Positions 1 to 12,700 of a DNA stretch of 64,000 nucleotides are shown here, one piece after another. The notes under the pieces are model-generated. The model was given only the letters and a program-made list of their open reading frames with translations, was not told the origin of the DNA and ran no database searches. Made by a program: the position numbers and the translations under genes. How positions within the stretch are numbered: position 1 is the first letter of the stretch; every line of letters starts with the position of its first letter. Where the stretch lies: positions 292,501 to 356,500 of the forward strand of contig CAMPDV010000063.1 in the NCBI GenBank assembly GCA_946699065.1. Direction: 5' to 3'. The stretch is from Loxodes magnus (lineage: Eukaryota; Ciliophora; Karyorelictea; Loxodida; Loxodidae).

Positions 1-1123
1 CATAGTTTATAACTTAAAATATTAAAATAGACAATGAATACTTTTATTTAAAAATATAAAATTCTTTCTCCAGTTAATAAAAACTATTCTGCTTTAAATA
101 TACATTTTTTTGTATTTTTAATATAAACTTTCAAAAAAAGATTGCCAATAAGGAAAAATTAAATTTAGGTTAATTGTTTCAAAAAAAACAATAAGCTACA
201 ACAAATATTTTTACTTTCTACTATCATCTACACACAAATGTTTTTATTTAGTTCTAAATTAACTAAAATTTTATTTACATCTATTCTTTCCAAATTCATT
301 TGTTTATTATTTATCCTCACTTTTAAATCTATAATTCTTATGATGATAATTGTTTATCACTACGAATTTCTTAGTTTTTTCTAGATAAGAAATAAATTAT
401 ATAATTAAATAATTATTCTATTTCATTTGTAAATTTATTATTATTTAATAATAAATTCATCTCTAAAATATTTTTTGGATTTTCTTATTTTTTCTAAACA
501 GTTTTTATTTATCGAAATATTTCTAAACATTATATATGCTTTTTAACCTTAATTTAAACTTTTTTGTTTAGCATTCTTTTTTGGAAACTGAATTTTCCAA
601 CACTTTTATCATGTTAAATTTGTTACTTCCTCTCATATAATAAAATCAATCTACTAGCATAAATCGAATTTTGCTTAAGCCTTAGTTACTTTCCAATCTA
701 AAGTAACTCTAATGAAATGAATAGATTAATTTCTATAACTGACATATTTATATAAATTTTATAATTTTCGTTTGAATAATGATTCTAAGTGTTTTAGCTA
801 TGAAAAGAGTTTAATTTAATTTTATAAATTTTGATATCTATCCTATTTTTTCTTTATAATAGCAAAATTAAATTCATATTGTTCTTTCTTTAAAACTTTA
901 TAAACTTAATATTTTTAATTCTGTAAGTATTAGTATAACTATTAATCTGATTTTTAAAAGACTTAGCTTTATTAAATTATAAATAATAAAAACATTTATT
1001 TTTAAAGGTTTCGAAGTGAGATTCATCACAATTCTAAAGTTATAGTCTGAAATTAATAGAATATTTCTCTTTTGAATGCTTAATTGGATATGGTTTTAAA
1101 TAACTTTATAGGTAAATTAAAAA
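1..1123. other. AT-rich stretch without a recognised gene
   Basis: The sequence is dominated by A and T runs. I see no RNA gene, repeat family member or convincing reading frame on either strand. Confidence 0.5.
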
Positions 1124-2086
1124 ATGGCAGAAGGTCTCAAGAAGGATTTTTTGCAGGTTCCATAGATAAAGGAGCGAAAACCAGAGAATTCTAATTCTTC
1201 ATCCATCATGCATCACGTCTTCTTTAATAAAATAATAATCTTCTTAATCTTAATAACCTCCAACAGTTGAAAATTTAAGACAATCTTAAATAAAATAAGA
1301 ACTTAAATAAACATAAACAGAATAAAACTAAAAATAAAATATTGACTTTCTTCCTAAACCGAGACCAAGTAACTATAGGAAATAAGAGAATCCAAAAACG
1401 ATGCAAAAAACAGACAAATGAAGAATAATTATTAAAAAAAGTCTTTTGAAATCTGTACGTATTCTGTAAGAAGAATTAAAAATATTAAGATAAGAAAGTA
1501 AAAAATTATTAGAAAAAAGTTAAAATACTGAAGAAAGATTAGACAAATAAGAAATCGAAGTATAGTAATTTGGATAAAAAAGAATAGAGCCTCTAATCTA
1601 AGAAATAAAAATGGAAGCACAAGACTATAGGTAAATAGAACCAACCAATATTAGAAGGATTCTCAAGAGATATTACCTGTGCTAATCAAGATTCCAGATT
1701 TGCAAGATATACAAGGAAAAGATGAAGAGAAACAACGAAGAAGTATTGAGAGAATTAACAAGAATTTACGTGACGATGGAAGGAAGAATTTACAGAAAAA
1801 TAATTTTTTACTCCAGTTCCAGAACTCCGAAAAAACTGGATGACCCGAACTTTTATTTTAAGCATTCAGGAGCGATCACTGGATGTCAGTGGAAATGAGG
1901 TTGAAATACCTCAAAACCACAAACACTTTAATTAAGTATATTATTATAACTTTATAAGTAAACTAACATGAAAATTTTAAGATTTTAATATCTTTATTTC
2001 TAAATTCATTATTACTTTTGAATATTATGCTTTTAATTTGCATTTATGTAATTATATTTAAGTTAGAATTTAAATTATTCATTTGA
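1124..2086 (+). CDS. Unknown basic protein with an N-terminal hydrophobic segment
   Basis: No known family was recognised. The frame opens MAEGLKKDF at the first ATG and holds a hydrophobic segment at about residues 33-48 (VFFNKIIIFLILI). A long Lys/Arg-rich body follows, and around residues 185-235 it is rich in Asp and Glu (GKDEEKQRR, NLRDDGRK), which chance frames in this DNA are not. In-frame TAA and TAG are frequent. Internal TGAs follow SNS, KIKY and LKY and are read as Trp. The TGA at 1841-1843 (after SEKTG) is either the stop, giving 239 residues, or another Trp. The text beyond it (WPELLFQAF, RSDHWMSVEMR) still looks coding, so I carried the gene to the next TGA at 2084. The hydrophobic segment resembles that of the zinc-knuckle gene at 57-59 kb, but I could not establish homology. 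Confidence 0.5.
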
Positions 2087-4315
2087 AGCTATTTTAAAAA
2101 TTAATTATTTTGAATAACCAGAATTCTAAACGGATTATTTTAAAATTAAGACGAAGGTTAAAATATAAATGATAAAAAAAAACTTAATATATTTTAATGT
2201 CTATTTTGATAATCTTCTAAAAAGATTCTATTAGATATATTTAATCTTGCTAATTATGAATGAACTTTTTTAACTCTTTTCTTATTTGAATTTTTCGAAA
2301 TGAAAGGGCCTTTATCAATTATTTATTTTATTTTTAATTTATAGAAACCATTTAGATGTTTCTTAGATTCATTTTTTCTAGGCTTAACTGCTTTAGTTTT
2401 TCTAATTTTTAAGTTTTATTAGCAAAAGATAATTTAAAATGCTAGCGATTAAATTAAGGAATAATCAAAGTAAATCATATATCACTTTTGTAATGGCATA
2501 TTATGCAGAAAATAGCTAACTATTATATTTAAATTTGACTTAGAACCAGATCCCTTTGTAAGAAGTTTATATTAAATAAATTCCACCTAAGAAGTTTCAA
2601 TACATTAAGGACATAATCTATCTATTCAATAAGTTTTAAAGATTAATATTATAACTCACATCATTAAATTGTCTTTCCTTGTGTTCATTGCTCACAAAGC
2701 TTTTAAGATTGAGTTTTTTATGACTTCTATGAGCTATAATTAAACATTTGTCTTACAATTAATAACCTTTAAAGTTTATATAGCGTTTCTTTCTTAAAAA
2801 GGTTAAACAAACAAGAATAACTTTCGCTAAAGAAAATTGAATCTTTAATTTTAAAGATTTGTAAATTAAAAAAAAATTCAAGTTTAAGGAAGGAAATAAC
2901 TTAAGCTTAATAAAGCTAGAATTCATTTTTTAATTTTGCAAGGTGAGAGGAATGTCTTCTTTAGATAAATGTTGAGCTAAACTTTAATTTAAGAGTGCTA
3001 CAAGAAAATTAAATGAATAATTGAATCGCAAAAGAATAAAACAATTTTTATAAGAGAGAATGAAATACTAAGAAAATAAGAAATATTGTAGAATAGATAA
3101 AACTTAAATTAAGTTCAGAAGGTAAAATTATTTAGCTATATAATTTAATTTATCATATTTGAGATATTTATATTTGAAGAATTTTTAACTAAGATCTATA
3201 ATTAGAAAATATTCAAAGTTTAATGATTAAATAAATAGATCTAGTATAAAAATGCTAGATATAAATTAGAATGAAGGTATTAATGATTTTAGAAAATAAA
3301 CTGAATAATTTATAAATAGCGTAATTTCTTTAATTATAGCAAACATTTGATTTAGAGAAAATTGATATAGCTTATCTAATATATATGAAATCTTAGGCAA
3401 TGTCTTAGTTACTAAATAATTTAAAAATAAGTATAGAAATATAATTTTAATAAACTAAAAGAATTTAAGAATCCTTTAAATATTAAGGTTATAAATTCAT
3501 ATACAATTCTTTATATTTATTATATAAATATATTTAATTTATTTAAATCAATAAACTCATCTAATAAAGATCATAATTATAACTTTACGAAAATAAACTA
3601 ATGATTAAGAACTTTCATTTCAATTAATGTTTTAATATGTATATAGTTATATCTTTAATTTTTTTTCTTCAATTTATAAGAAATTGAATTCCAAAATTAT
3701 TAAAAAAATCGATATCATAGAATCATTTTTATATGCTTAGAAGGAGAAAAAAGAAAGTTATTTTATCAATTGATCTCTAGAAAGGATAATAATTTTAAAG
3801 ATTTAAATTTTTGGTAAGCTTAATAAATTTATTTTATTGTATGATGTTTATTAAAAAATTTTATATCTAAGTTCGCAATATTTTCTAATCTTGATAAATC
3901 TTAATCTTTTTATTAAATTCTTATTTTTATTAATTTATTTAGAAAAGGAAATCAAACACTTTAATAATCCATAACATTCATCGTTATGCTGGATGTATAT
4001 AGTTATATATTTCAATCTAGTTTTTTCACCTTATTTCGTAATCTACTTTTTCAAAATGCTTTACAAAAATAGATAATGAGCAAAATAGCAAATTTAGGGT
4101 ATAATTTATTATTTGGAAGTAATGAGCAATGAAAAATTACCAGATCCCTGAATTATAATTTTATTAAACCATTTATTCTTTATAAACACTATGATTAATA
4201 GAAAACACAATTGATAAAATCTTAAACAAAGCAGAATGTTTAAAAGAAAAAGAATGAAATAATTATAAAAATTAAGTTTTAAATAAATTAAAGCATGAAT
4301 ATTATAGAATAATAT
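2087..4315. other. Gene-poor AT-rich stretch
   Basis: No confident gene. A frame starting at the ATG at 2493 (+) can be followed for several hundred codons if UGA is read as Trp, but its composition is close to that of non-coding DNA. A 14-base string at 4144-4157 (ATCCCTGAATTATA) recurs at 14510-14523 with partly similar flanks. Confidence 0.4.
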
Positions 4316-4882
4316 TCATTCAACTGCTACTTTTGGCAAATCTTTAGATTATTTTCATATAATTGATTTTCTTATATCTCTCTTTCTAATTTCTTATCTA
4401 TTCTTATTTGAATCTATAATTGAGAGATTGTAGTTATAAAAACTACAAATTTCTCAATTTTGTCAAGATGAGAAATTCTTAACTATATTTTATTTAAGTT
4501 TCTTGATTTTCCTTCTTGTTTTAAAATTATGATTCTTAATAATAAACATATCTGTACATGTTCCTCTATTGCAGGAAATTAATTATTAATTAATTTCCTT
4601 TTGGTGTTATTCTATTTCATTTGAACAGGCGTAAATTTTATTTTCCATGTTTGAGTATGTTTGAGTCTTTGAATCTTTAATTTCGATTTAGAATCTTGTG
4701 CTAATGATATGCTAAAGTATAGATAGTCTTAATATTTATACTCTAGCATTAACTAATAGTCTCAAGTATCAAAATCAATCAACTTAAATAAGTCTACTTT
4801 CCGCATTTCAGAAACAAAAGTACCTACTTCGTATCTTAGTCGACACATTCAATTCTAAAGATCCTCCTCTCCAGCCTGCCAT
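4316..4882 (-). CDS. Small unknown protein, paralogue of the gene at 12.1-12.7 kb
   Basis: Family unknown. The frame starts MAGWRGGSL and reads 188 residues to a TGA at 4318-4316. It contains many TAA/TAG codons (Gln) and internal TGAs, two of them in the motif VDWFW, where both Trp codons are TGA. The gene at 12113-12700 has ADWFW at the same place with the codons TGA then TGG, which supports Trp as the meaning. The nucleotide sequences of the two loci match recognisably around this motif, near the start and near the end, with small indels. After the DWFW block the best nucleotide alignment shifts frame by one base, so one copy may carry a frameshift or the C-terminal halves may have diverged. 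Acidic residues are more frequent than in chance frames. No domain, signal peptide or membrane helix is evident. Confidence 0.5.
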
Positions 4883-7800
4883 ATTTATAATAAAACAATT
4901 AAATATTTGCTATAAATAAACCCTTCTAACGTTTAATAAATTCAGGTTATAAACTCTAAAGCTTTATAATTATATTCTAGTTAATAAACAAAATGATTTT
5001 AACGTATATCATAAAATTTCAAAAAGCTTTATATTCTCTGAATTTACTATTATTTTATATTATCTTAAATAGAGATATAATTAATTAATTTCCTTTAGAA
5101 ACTAGAAATTTTAATATTTAAGCATCAAATTATAAAAGTTTAATGTTCATAAAATTGTTTTAATGATCAAATGTAAATTACTCTCAAATTTTTTTAATTT
5201 TGCTCTTTCTTAATTATTGTTATAAATGATGCTAAATAAAAATCTCTTTTTTTATTTAATTACATTTTGTTCAAGAAAGAAAGTTGGTTTCATTTATCCT
5301 TTTAAAGAAAAAATCTAGATTAAGACAAATAAAAGAATTAAGGTAAATTATACAATAATTGATGGTATCTGAAGGCTAATTAATCTTAATTTAAATTAAA
5401 AATTAATTAATGGAGCATTTCCAATATTTCTACTCTCTTCAGCTGTCTCATTTAGCTCAGCAAATTTAAGAAAATTATATTATAAAAAGCAGATAAAAAG
5501 ACTTGCATTTTCTATCAACATAAAGACTTCTACTTTGTATATTATTAATAAACTAATATTAAAGCTTTTTCATTTATTACACCCATAAAGGTAAGGATTA
5601 GCTTTCACTTTGCAATTTTTATTAAAGCATTCATAATTATTTAAAAGAACAATGAGCAAATAATTTATATCTATTAAAGTTAATAATTTACCTCTTCACA
5701 TTTAATTAGTTATTCAAATAAAAGGTATATGATTAATATTAAGTTTTTTCCTTGAAGATAAATTAAAAAAATATTAATTTAATTAAGAATTATAAGTCAA
5801 AGTTATTAGATAAGGAAGATAGATAAAAGTCAATGATTAACTTTTATATCAGTTCTAAAAACATTGAACTATTTCTTACAGGATTTATTTTAGAATAAAA
5901 AGTTTTAATTCTAAGTAAGCAAAGAAATTCATTTTTAATAGATCTAAAATTAAATGAAGTGTATGTAATCAATTCATATTTTAAAACTTATATATAATGC
6001 ATGAAGTTTCTCAAAAATTAATAAATATAAGTTTAATATTTTTTATATTATAAAAGCTTATTTTAAAAAAAATTTAACGAAATTTTAATTAAATATTACA
6101 GAATGAAGAATTTTTTATACTTTTAGTGTTAAATTCAGATAAAATTTAAATGAAAAAATGATTATTTTTAATGATTATAGTTTTAATCATAGATAAAAAT
6201 CAAATAGACTAATATAGTGATTAAGAAATTACTAAATAATATAAATCCAAGTTTTTTTTGAATTTTTCTAAAATTTAATGTGATGATAATTAAATAGATA
6301 TTAAGTTTGATTTTTATAATAATTCTTTTCTAAAAAGAAAATTTTATTTTCATATACTAAATATTAAATTTTAAATTTTCTTTAGAATAAAGACATTAGT
6401 TTCTAAATTCTATATAACTTAATAAAAATTAATTTTTTTCTTAAAAATAAACAATTTTAAATATCCTTCCTCATAAAAAAAATAAATATAAAAATTCAAT
6501 AGTTTCAATGATAGCTAATTGAAAATGCTGAGTTACGTTAATTTTTTATTATCTCATAGATTTCATTTTTATAAAATCCACTAATTAATAATTATAAGAA
6601 TTTATACCTTTTATGCAGAACGAAATAATAATAAGGATTTTATTCCTAATATTTATAAAAATAATTGTGTATATATTAATTGTATAATATTTTAAATAAA
6701 ATGCTTTGAGATAAGTACGTGCATGCAAATTTATATTTAAAGCTTTAGCTAAATAAAATAGATTATATTTTATTTTTATTTATTTCAAAAGATTTCTACT
6801 AAATTTACTAAAACTAATTTTGATATATCAAATGCTATCTTTATTTATAAAATCGATTCTTTCTTCAAAATTTTTGACTTTGAAATACATATTTATTAAT
6901 TGCAAAAATTAATTTTCTCTTATAATATGTCTAATTTACTTATCTACTTTTCTTAAAATTATTTTATTTTGAAAAAAAAAATTTAATTTATAAAATATTA
7001 AAAATTAGTTTATTTATGAGAATTTATATTGCTCTTTATTTCTAAATAATAAAATAATTATATTGTATTATATTATAAAATATAAATAACTTATACTTAG
7101 ATTTATTGTTATTTTTTACATAAGCAACCAATATTTAAACATTAAACAATTCAATAATTTTTAAATTATTTTCACTAATTTATTCTTATGTTGCTATAAG
7201 ATGAAAATTATAAAACATTTACACAATTAAGAGCAAATTTAAAGTACTTTATATTTTAATTTTTTTTATAGTAAAAGTTAAATGTAAATGCTCATAAATT
7301 AATATTTTTATCACAAATTAGGTTTATTGCTGTTTTACGCCAAGCAAACTTCTAAATTTTTCTTTTTATATTAATTAATATAAATTGATTAAAATCATGA
7401 AAATTTCTATTATAACTAAATCCTCAATTCTAATTAACTTTTAAAGGCTAAAGATATTATTAAATATTTCTAAGGCAAGAAAAGGAGTTTGCTCTTAATT
7501 ATAAATTATATTCTGCAAAAATTATGAATTTGTTATTATCAAACTGAGTCTTGGCCCTTTCTTATCAATAATTATGGTATCAATTACCTTTTAGCTCATA
7601 AAAAAATATATTCCCCTTTCTATCTTAAATTTATTCTTAAAGTTATTATTCAGAAAATTAAATAAAAGAAACTAACTTAAAAACAATCAGTGAATTATTC
7701 ATTATTTTAGACTTTATAAGTTGAAGAAATAAGTTCATAATGATTTTTTTAGATAAATGAAAAAATGAAAAACTTAAATAAATAATCTAAAATAATTCTT

Positions 7801-10709
7801 TAAAATCAAAGTCAGAGCTTTATTTTATAATTCTCTTATAAAAAAAACTTTATTTATTTCTAAAAACCTTTAGTTATAAACGTTTTTTGATGATACTTAT
7901 ATTTTACTTATTTAAAGTAGCAAGGAAATTAAAGAACTTATATTAAATTATAAAAAGATTATCAATTATTTAGTTTTCGCTAAATTATTAGATCAAATTT
8001 TGCTTAAGAAGCTTATTTATTTTATTATTTTATAAATCTATAAAATTCAAAGTAATCTTCATTAATTATATCTTTAGAAAAACCACTAGAAATTTATTTC
8101 CTTCATTTATCAGCAAAATTACAAGCTCCTCAATTTTATAAGATAAAATTGAAATTTCATCAGTAAAAAATAAAATATTCTTAAACTATTTTTAAATAAT
8201 ATGAAATGTTTATTTTTAATGTCTTTATAATTTTGTTTTCAATTCTTGTTAAAATTTAAAGTTTAGGGATATATTTATAATTTTATCTTAATTATTTTAG
8301 TATTATAAATTATTGAAAATTTAAAACTTAAATTTCTCTCAATTTTAGTTAATATATTAATTTAGTAAAACTCCTTCTTTATTAAATTTAAATAATTTGA
8401 ATAAACCTTTTTAAAAGCTTTATCAAGAAAGATACAACATTTAATTTAAATTTGACCTTCAAATTGAAAAAAACAAATGTTTTCAATTTTTATAGAAAGC
8501 TTTGAATAAATTTCATAATCATTGTTACTATTTTCTTTCTTATATTTGTCTTAAAGTCTTTTAATTTAACTATATAAAGTTTTAATGATCATAATAATAC
8601 TAGACAATCAAGATAGAAATAATTAAATCAAATTATAAAAATCAAATTATCATATGAATTTTTAAGATTTGTTATAAATGATTAAAGTTGTAAAACTTAT
8701 TAATTCTTATAAACATAATTTTATCTTTCATTCTAAAATTAGATTTTCAAATTCTTATTTTTCACGTCTTTCTTAGTTAATCGATGAGTATACTTTAATT
8801 ATTCTAAGATTTCTGTTAAAAAAGGTAGAACCTCATCATTTAAGATCCATATCTAGATATAAAATATTCAAAATAAATAACTTATACAAAAGAAAAAGTA
8901 TTTGTTCTAAATAATAAAATTAGGAATAACCATTTTTTAACTTCAATTTCTTTTAAATTTTTAAAATATTTGAACATGAAAAAATAAAATATTGGTTACT
9001 ATTTATCGTTAAAATTATAGTTCTTGCAACATTTGAGTCTATTTGTTTTTTAGTTATAGTTAAATTTAAAATTTTTTACTAATATTTAGGAATTTATCCA
9101 ATCTCAAATATATTCTTTTTTGCTTTTATTTAAAATTTTTTATTTAATTGAACATAATTAAAAAAAATTTGCTTTTATCATAAATTTGTTATTTTTGCTT
9201 TGTAAAAAATCAACTAGAAAGATATATAGATTCACTAAATCCTTAAAATATTATTCCAAAATTTTAATAATTTTATCATCTTTCATAATAAAATTTAACC
9301 TAAAATATGTCTTTCTATTTTGTTTCTTTCGCGAATTTTCATTGACTTCTTTTAAATTTAATAACCAGATTTCATTTATCTCTAAATTAATATCATTTAT
9401 AAAGTATATGAGTCATATTAATTACTCAATAAAAATAATTATATATTATATATAGAAAATATTCTAATTATTTATTAAGTAATCTATTGCCAATTTTGCA
9501 GCATTAATTTAAATTATTTTTTTATAAAATAAAATTTTATAATTTTAAATTTAAGTTTAATAATAAATCTTAAAAATTTCATTTCGAGCACAGTCATTTA
9601 TTTATTTTTATAATTTTGGTAATTGATTCTTAAATATTTCTTATTATATTTTATTTAAAATATTAATTTTTTTGATAGCTTTAAAGTAAAAAAATTAACA
9701 TAATATTATAATAAATTTAATCCATATACATAATTCTTTATTTTAACTTTCTTAAATTCAATCTTTTAGTAAATCTATATTTTTAATTGTCATACAAATT
9801 AAAAAATTAATTTTTTAGAGGATTAATAGATAAAATATAAGAAAATTAAAGAAACTTTTTAATCTAAAATTAATTAAAATCAGTACCAAATTTTTGTAAT
9901 TTTGATAATGATACTTCACTAATATATTGATTATTAAAACTATATAAAATAAGAATGAAAATTAAATAATTATTTAAGAAAATCTGAATTTTTTAATTCC
10001 AATTTTTTATAAAATGTATAAAATCATTTTAAATAGCTATTGGGAGTAGATAAATTATTAATATTTAAAAATTCTATTAAAAATTGGTTTCTTAAAGTTT
10101 ACCATTTGAATAAGTTCGATTAGCTTTAAGCATAATTGATTATAATTAATATTTAAATACTCATTTAAATAAATTAAATTATTTTCATTTTATCTTTTAT
10201 TCTTTTTAATATAAGTAATGCTTATAACTATTTATAGTTTTTTTTTTATATAAAATGATTCATTTAAAAACCTTATAATATTGGATATATTCATACTTTT
10301 ATGATATTTTATTTATTTTAGAGATTTAAGTTCTTTTAATTTAAAATTAAATTAAAAAAATTTATAAATTAATTATTAATTTTTATTTAAAGTTATAATC
10401 ATGCTTATTGAATCTTCTAAAATAATATAAGATTTCACAAAATTTTTCTTAACTAATTTTTAATTTTTTTTAAGGATTTAATTCAATTTTCTAGATAAAA
10501 CTTTTAACTTTTATAGTTTTTTTTTCTATTTAAAAAAAGTCTCTAATTTTAAAGCAGAGTAAAATTTTTAAGTTATTCACCTTTTCATACTTAAAAAGTA
10601 TATTTAATGTTTAAGATTTGATTTTTACTCTTTTGCAAAAGCTTCTTTAATATTTCCATCTCTCCAATGTCGTTTTAAAACTTGAGCAGAATAAAATTAA
10701 AAAATTTAC
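4883..10709. other. Extremely AT-rich stretch, no gene recognised
   Basis: Nearly six kilobases of A/T-dominated sequence with scattered A and T runs. Short open frames exist (for example 9186-9455, +, 89 codons), but their Phe/Ile/Lys/Asn/Leu-only composition is that of random AT-rich DNA. No tRNA, SINE or paralogue of the window's gene families was seen. Confidence 0.5.
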
Positions 10710-11146
10710 TCAAATTATATAATAAAAATCTAAATATACCTCCTCATTTTGCTTCGAACTTTTTAAAAGTTTTTTAAAGATTTATATCATTTTTATATCT
10801 TTACCCTATTCGTTATATTTTACTTTTTCAGGGATATTTATAATCTTGTTTTTTTCTCCGTTTTCTTTTTATATAAAATTCTTAAGGATTGAATGCATAT
10901 TCTATTGTATTTTTTATTTATTCAGAAATTCGTGCATTTAAACCATAATTTGATTTTTGTGGGACTTTTTTCAAAGAAATAGATTTTAAAACTGGTATAT
11001 ATGTTTTTATTATATTTTTATTCTTTAACAGAGTCAATCTCTGATTGCTTTTTCTTTATGTAGTTTTTAAATTTTGCAAAATTAGGTTGCTTTTAAAATA
11101 AATTATTTCAAATAACCTGAAGATGTTCAATTTGAGATGCAATCAT
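10710..11146 (-). pseudogene. Weak coding tract with a frame change
   Basis: From the ATG at 11146-11144 one frame reads MIASQIEHLQ and continues with charged text such as SEIDSVKEQKYN. A different frame then carries a Lys/Glu-rich segment (NIPEKVKYNEQGKDIKM, SSKQNEEVYLDF) down to a TGA at 10712-10710. The acidic content of both parts suggests an old or broken gene with a frame change near 10.9 kb; an unrecognised intron is possible. No family was recognised. The evidence is composition only, so confidence is low. Confidence 0.22.
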
Positions 11147-12112
11147 TTAAACTTTTACCAATCTCTATTAGTTGTATTAAAATAATATCATTCTTGATTT
11201 TAACTTCTGTCAAAGAAAATAAATTCAATGGAGATAGGTAAAAATTTGAAAGTGTTAGATAGACTAATTAATTCCGACTAAATTACTATTTTTATGTTTG
11301 CTTAACTCAAAACTTAATTAAATCAAAAAATATCGGGCTAAAATAGCTGAAAGGAGACATTTAAAGTTCATCTAATTTTTATTAATAATAGTCAGCTTAA
11401 AAACGTGAGAAAAATAATGCGAAATAATTTAAAAGCAAACACATTTAAGAAGCACAATCAAATACATTTAATTAAAATAAATATAATTAAGTTTTTAATT
11501 TTTCAAAGAAGTAATCAATAGTGAATAATTAATAATTCTACTAAGTATAATAATTAATTTTATAACAATTATTTGTTTTATTTTTATTTAGAAATACCTA
11601 GATCTTTAAGCATAATCATTAAATTAAGAAAGACAAACTTAGAAAAAATTTCTATTTAATTGTTATTATTTTGGAAAGAAATGAATAAAAAATAGATCAT
11701 CATTCTATCTATCTTTAGTATTAGTTTTTTGTTTTTCAGATTCAAATATTTTTAGTAATAATATTCTAAAGTCATCCCTCTTCAAAAAATTAAACCTAAT
11801 TTATACTATTTATAAGGTGAACAACTTTAATTGTAAATTGGTTTGGACTTATATCATTAAACTTACATTGATATTTTTAGCAAATAAAGGATAAATAAAA
11901 ATAGCTATGAGCGGAACTAAATTTTAATTTTTTAACATTTCAAGTACATTTCAATAAAAACACTTTTAACAATAATAATTTCTTTCAAAAACTCTTGCGA
12001 TTGAGCAATAAATAAAACTTAAAAGCTTCTTTATAAGTTTTAAAATTTAAAGAATAAAGATGTAAGCAAAGTGATTTAAATAAATTAAATAATTAATGTT
12101 AAAATATAACAT
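11147..12112. other. AT-rich intergenic stretch
   Basis: No reading frame, RNA gene or repeat could be supported here. It separates the weak tract at 10.7-11.1 kb from the end of the gene at 12.1-12.7 kb. Confidence 0.45.
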
Positions 12113-12700
12113 TCACTTTCCAGTTTCTTGATTATATCTTTAATTGATTTATTCAACTCTGTTTCTACCTTTATCAATTTAATTTATCTATTCTTATTAT
12201 AAACCTATAGCTAATATTAGTGCTATTAAATCCATAACCTCAAATTAAGCAGTGATGCTAAGTTAAAATTTAATATCTTATTCCTTGTTTTAAGATTCAT
12301 ATATCTTTCTCTTTTTAAATTTATTTTTAATAATTATGAGCACATCTTTGTATTCCTTTTTTTATTGTATGAAATCTACTTTCATTTAAATTTCCTGAAT
12401 GCTTCTTACATCCCATTAGTTATTTTATTTTTTTTATTTATTAAATATTTCTAAGCATTTCATGTATTCCTTCAGCCTAAAGCCTTTGAAACCTACTACT
12501 TACGATTTTAATATTCCGTTACTTGAACTAAATTTATAAATTATGTATGATCTATACGCTAGCATTTCTAATAATCTCTTCTACCAAAATCAATCAGCTT
12601 ACAAATTTCGAATCTAAATTATACTGAAATAAACCCAACTATATCTTTACTAATAGAGTAAGTTTCCCAGTTTAATTGGATTAGGCTTCAGACCTGACAT
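12113..12700 (-). CDS. Small unknown protein, paralogue of the gene at 4.3-4.9 kb
   Basis: The frame starts MSGLKPNPIKLGN and runs 195 residues to a TGA at 12115-12113. One internal TGA lies in ADWFWQKRLLEM, the segment shared with the locus at 4.3-4.9 kb; the second Trp of that motif is TGG here and TGA there. The composition is clearly coding, with regular Asp, Glu, Gly and Ala, and the C-terminal third is Gln/Glu/Lys-rich. A moderately hydrophobic stretch (VMDLIALILAIGL) lies at about residues 158-170 and could be a short membrane or buried helix. No known domain was recognised. The two copies share the same strand and lie about 8 kb apart, as expected of a dispersed duplicate. The start is the first ATG of the frame and aligns with the ATG of the other copy. 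Confidence 0.6.

Noticed and set aside
2493-3770. Plus-strand frame with leucine-rich look
   Set aside because: Leucine and isoleucine richness is expected from AT-rich sequence. LRR spacing is not regular and acidic residues are barely above chance.
9186-9455. 89-codon standard-code frame
   Set aside because: Almost only Phe, Leu, Ile, Lys, Ser, Tyr and Asn; ends in UAG, which is a sense codon in this organism.
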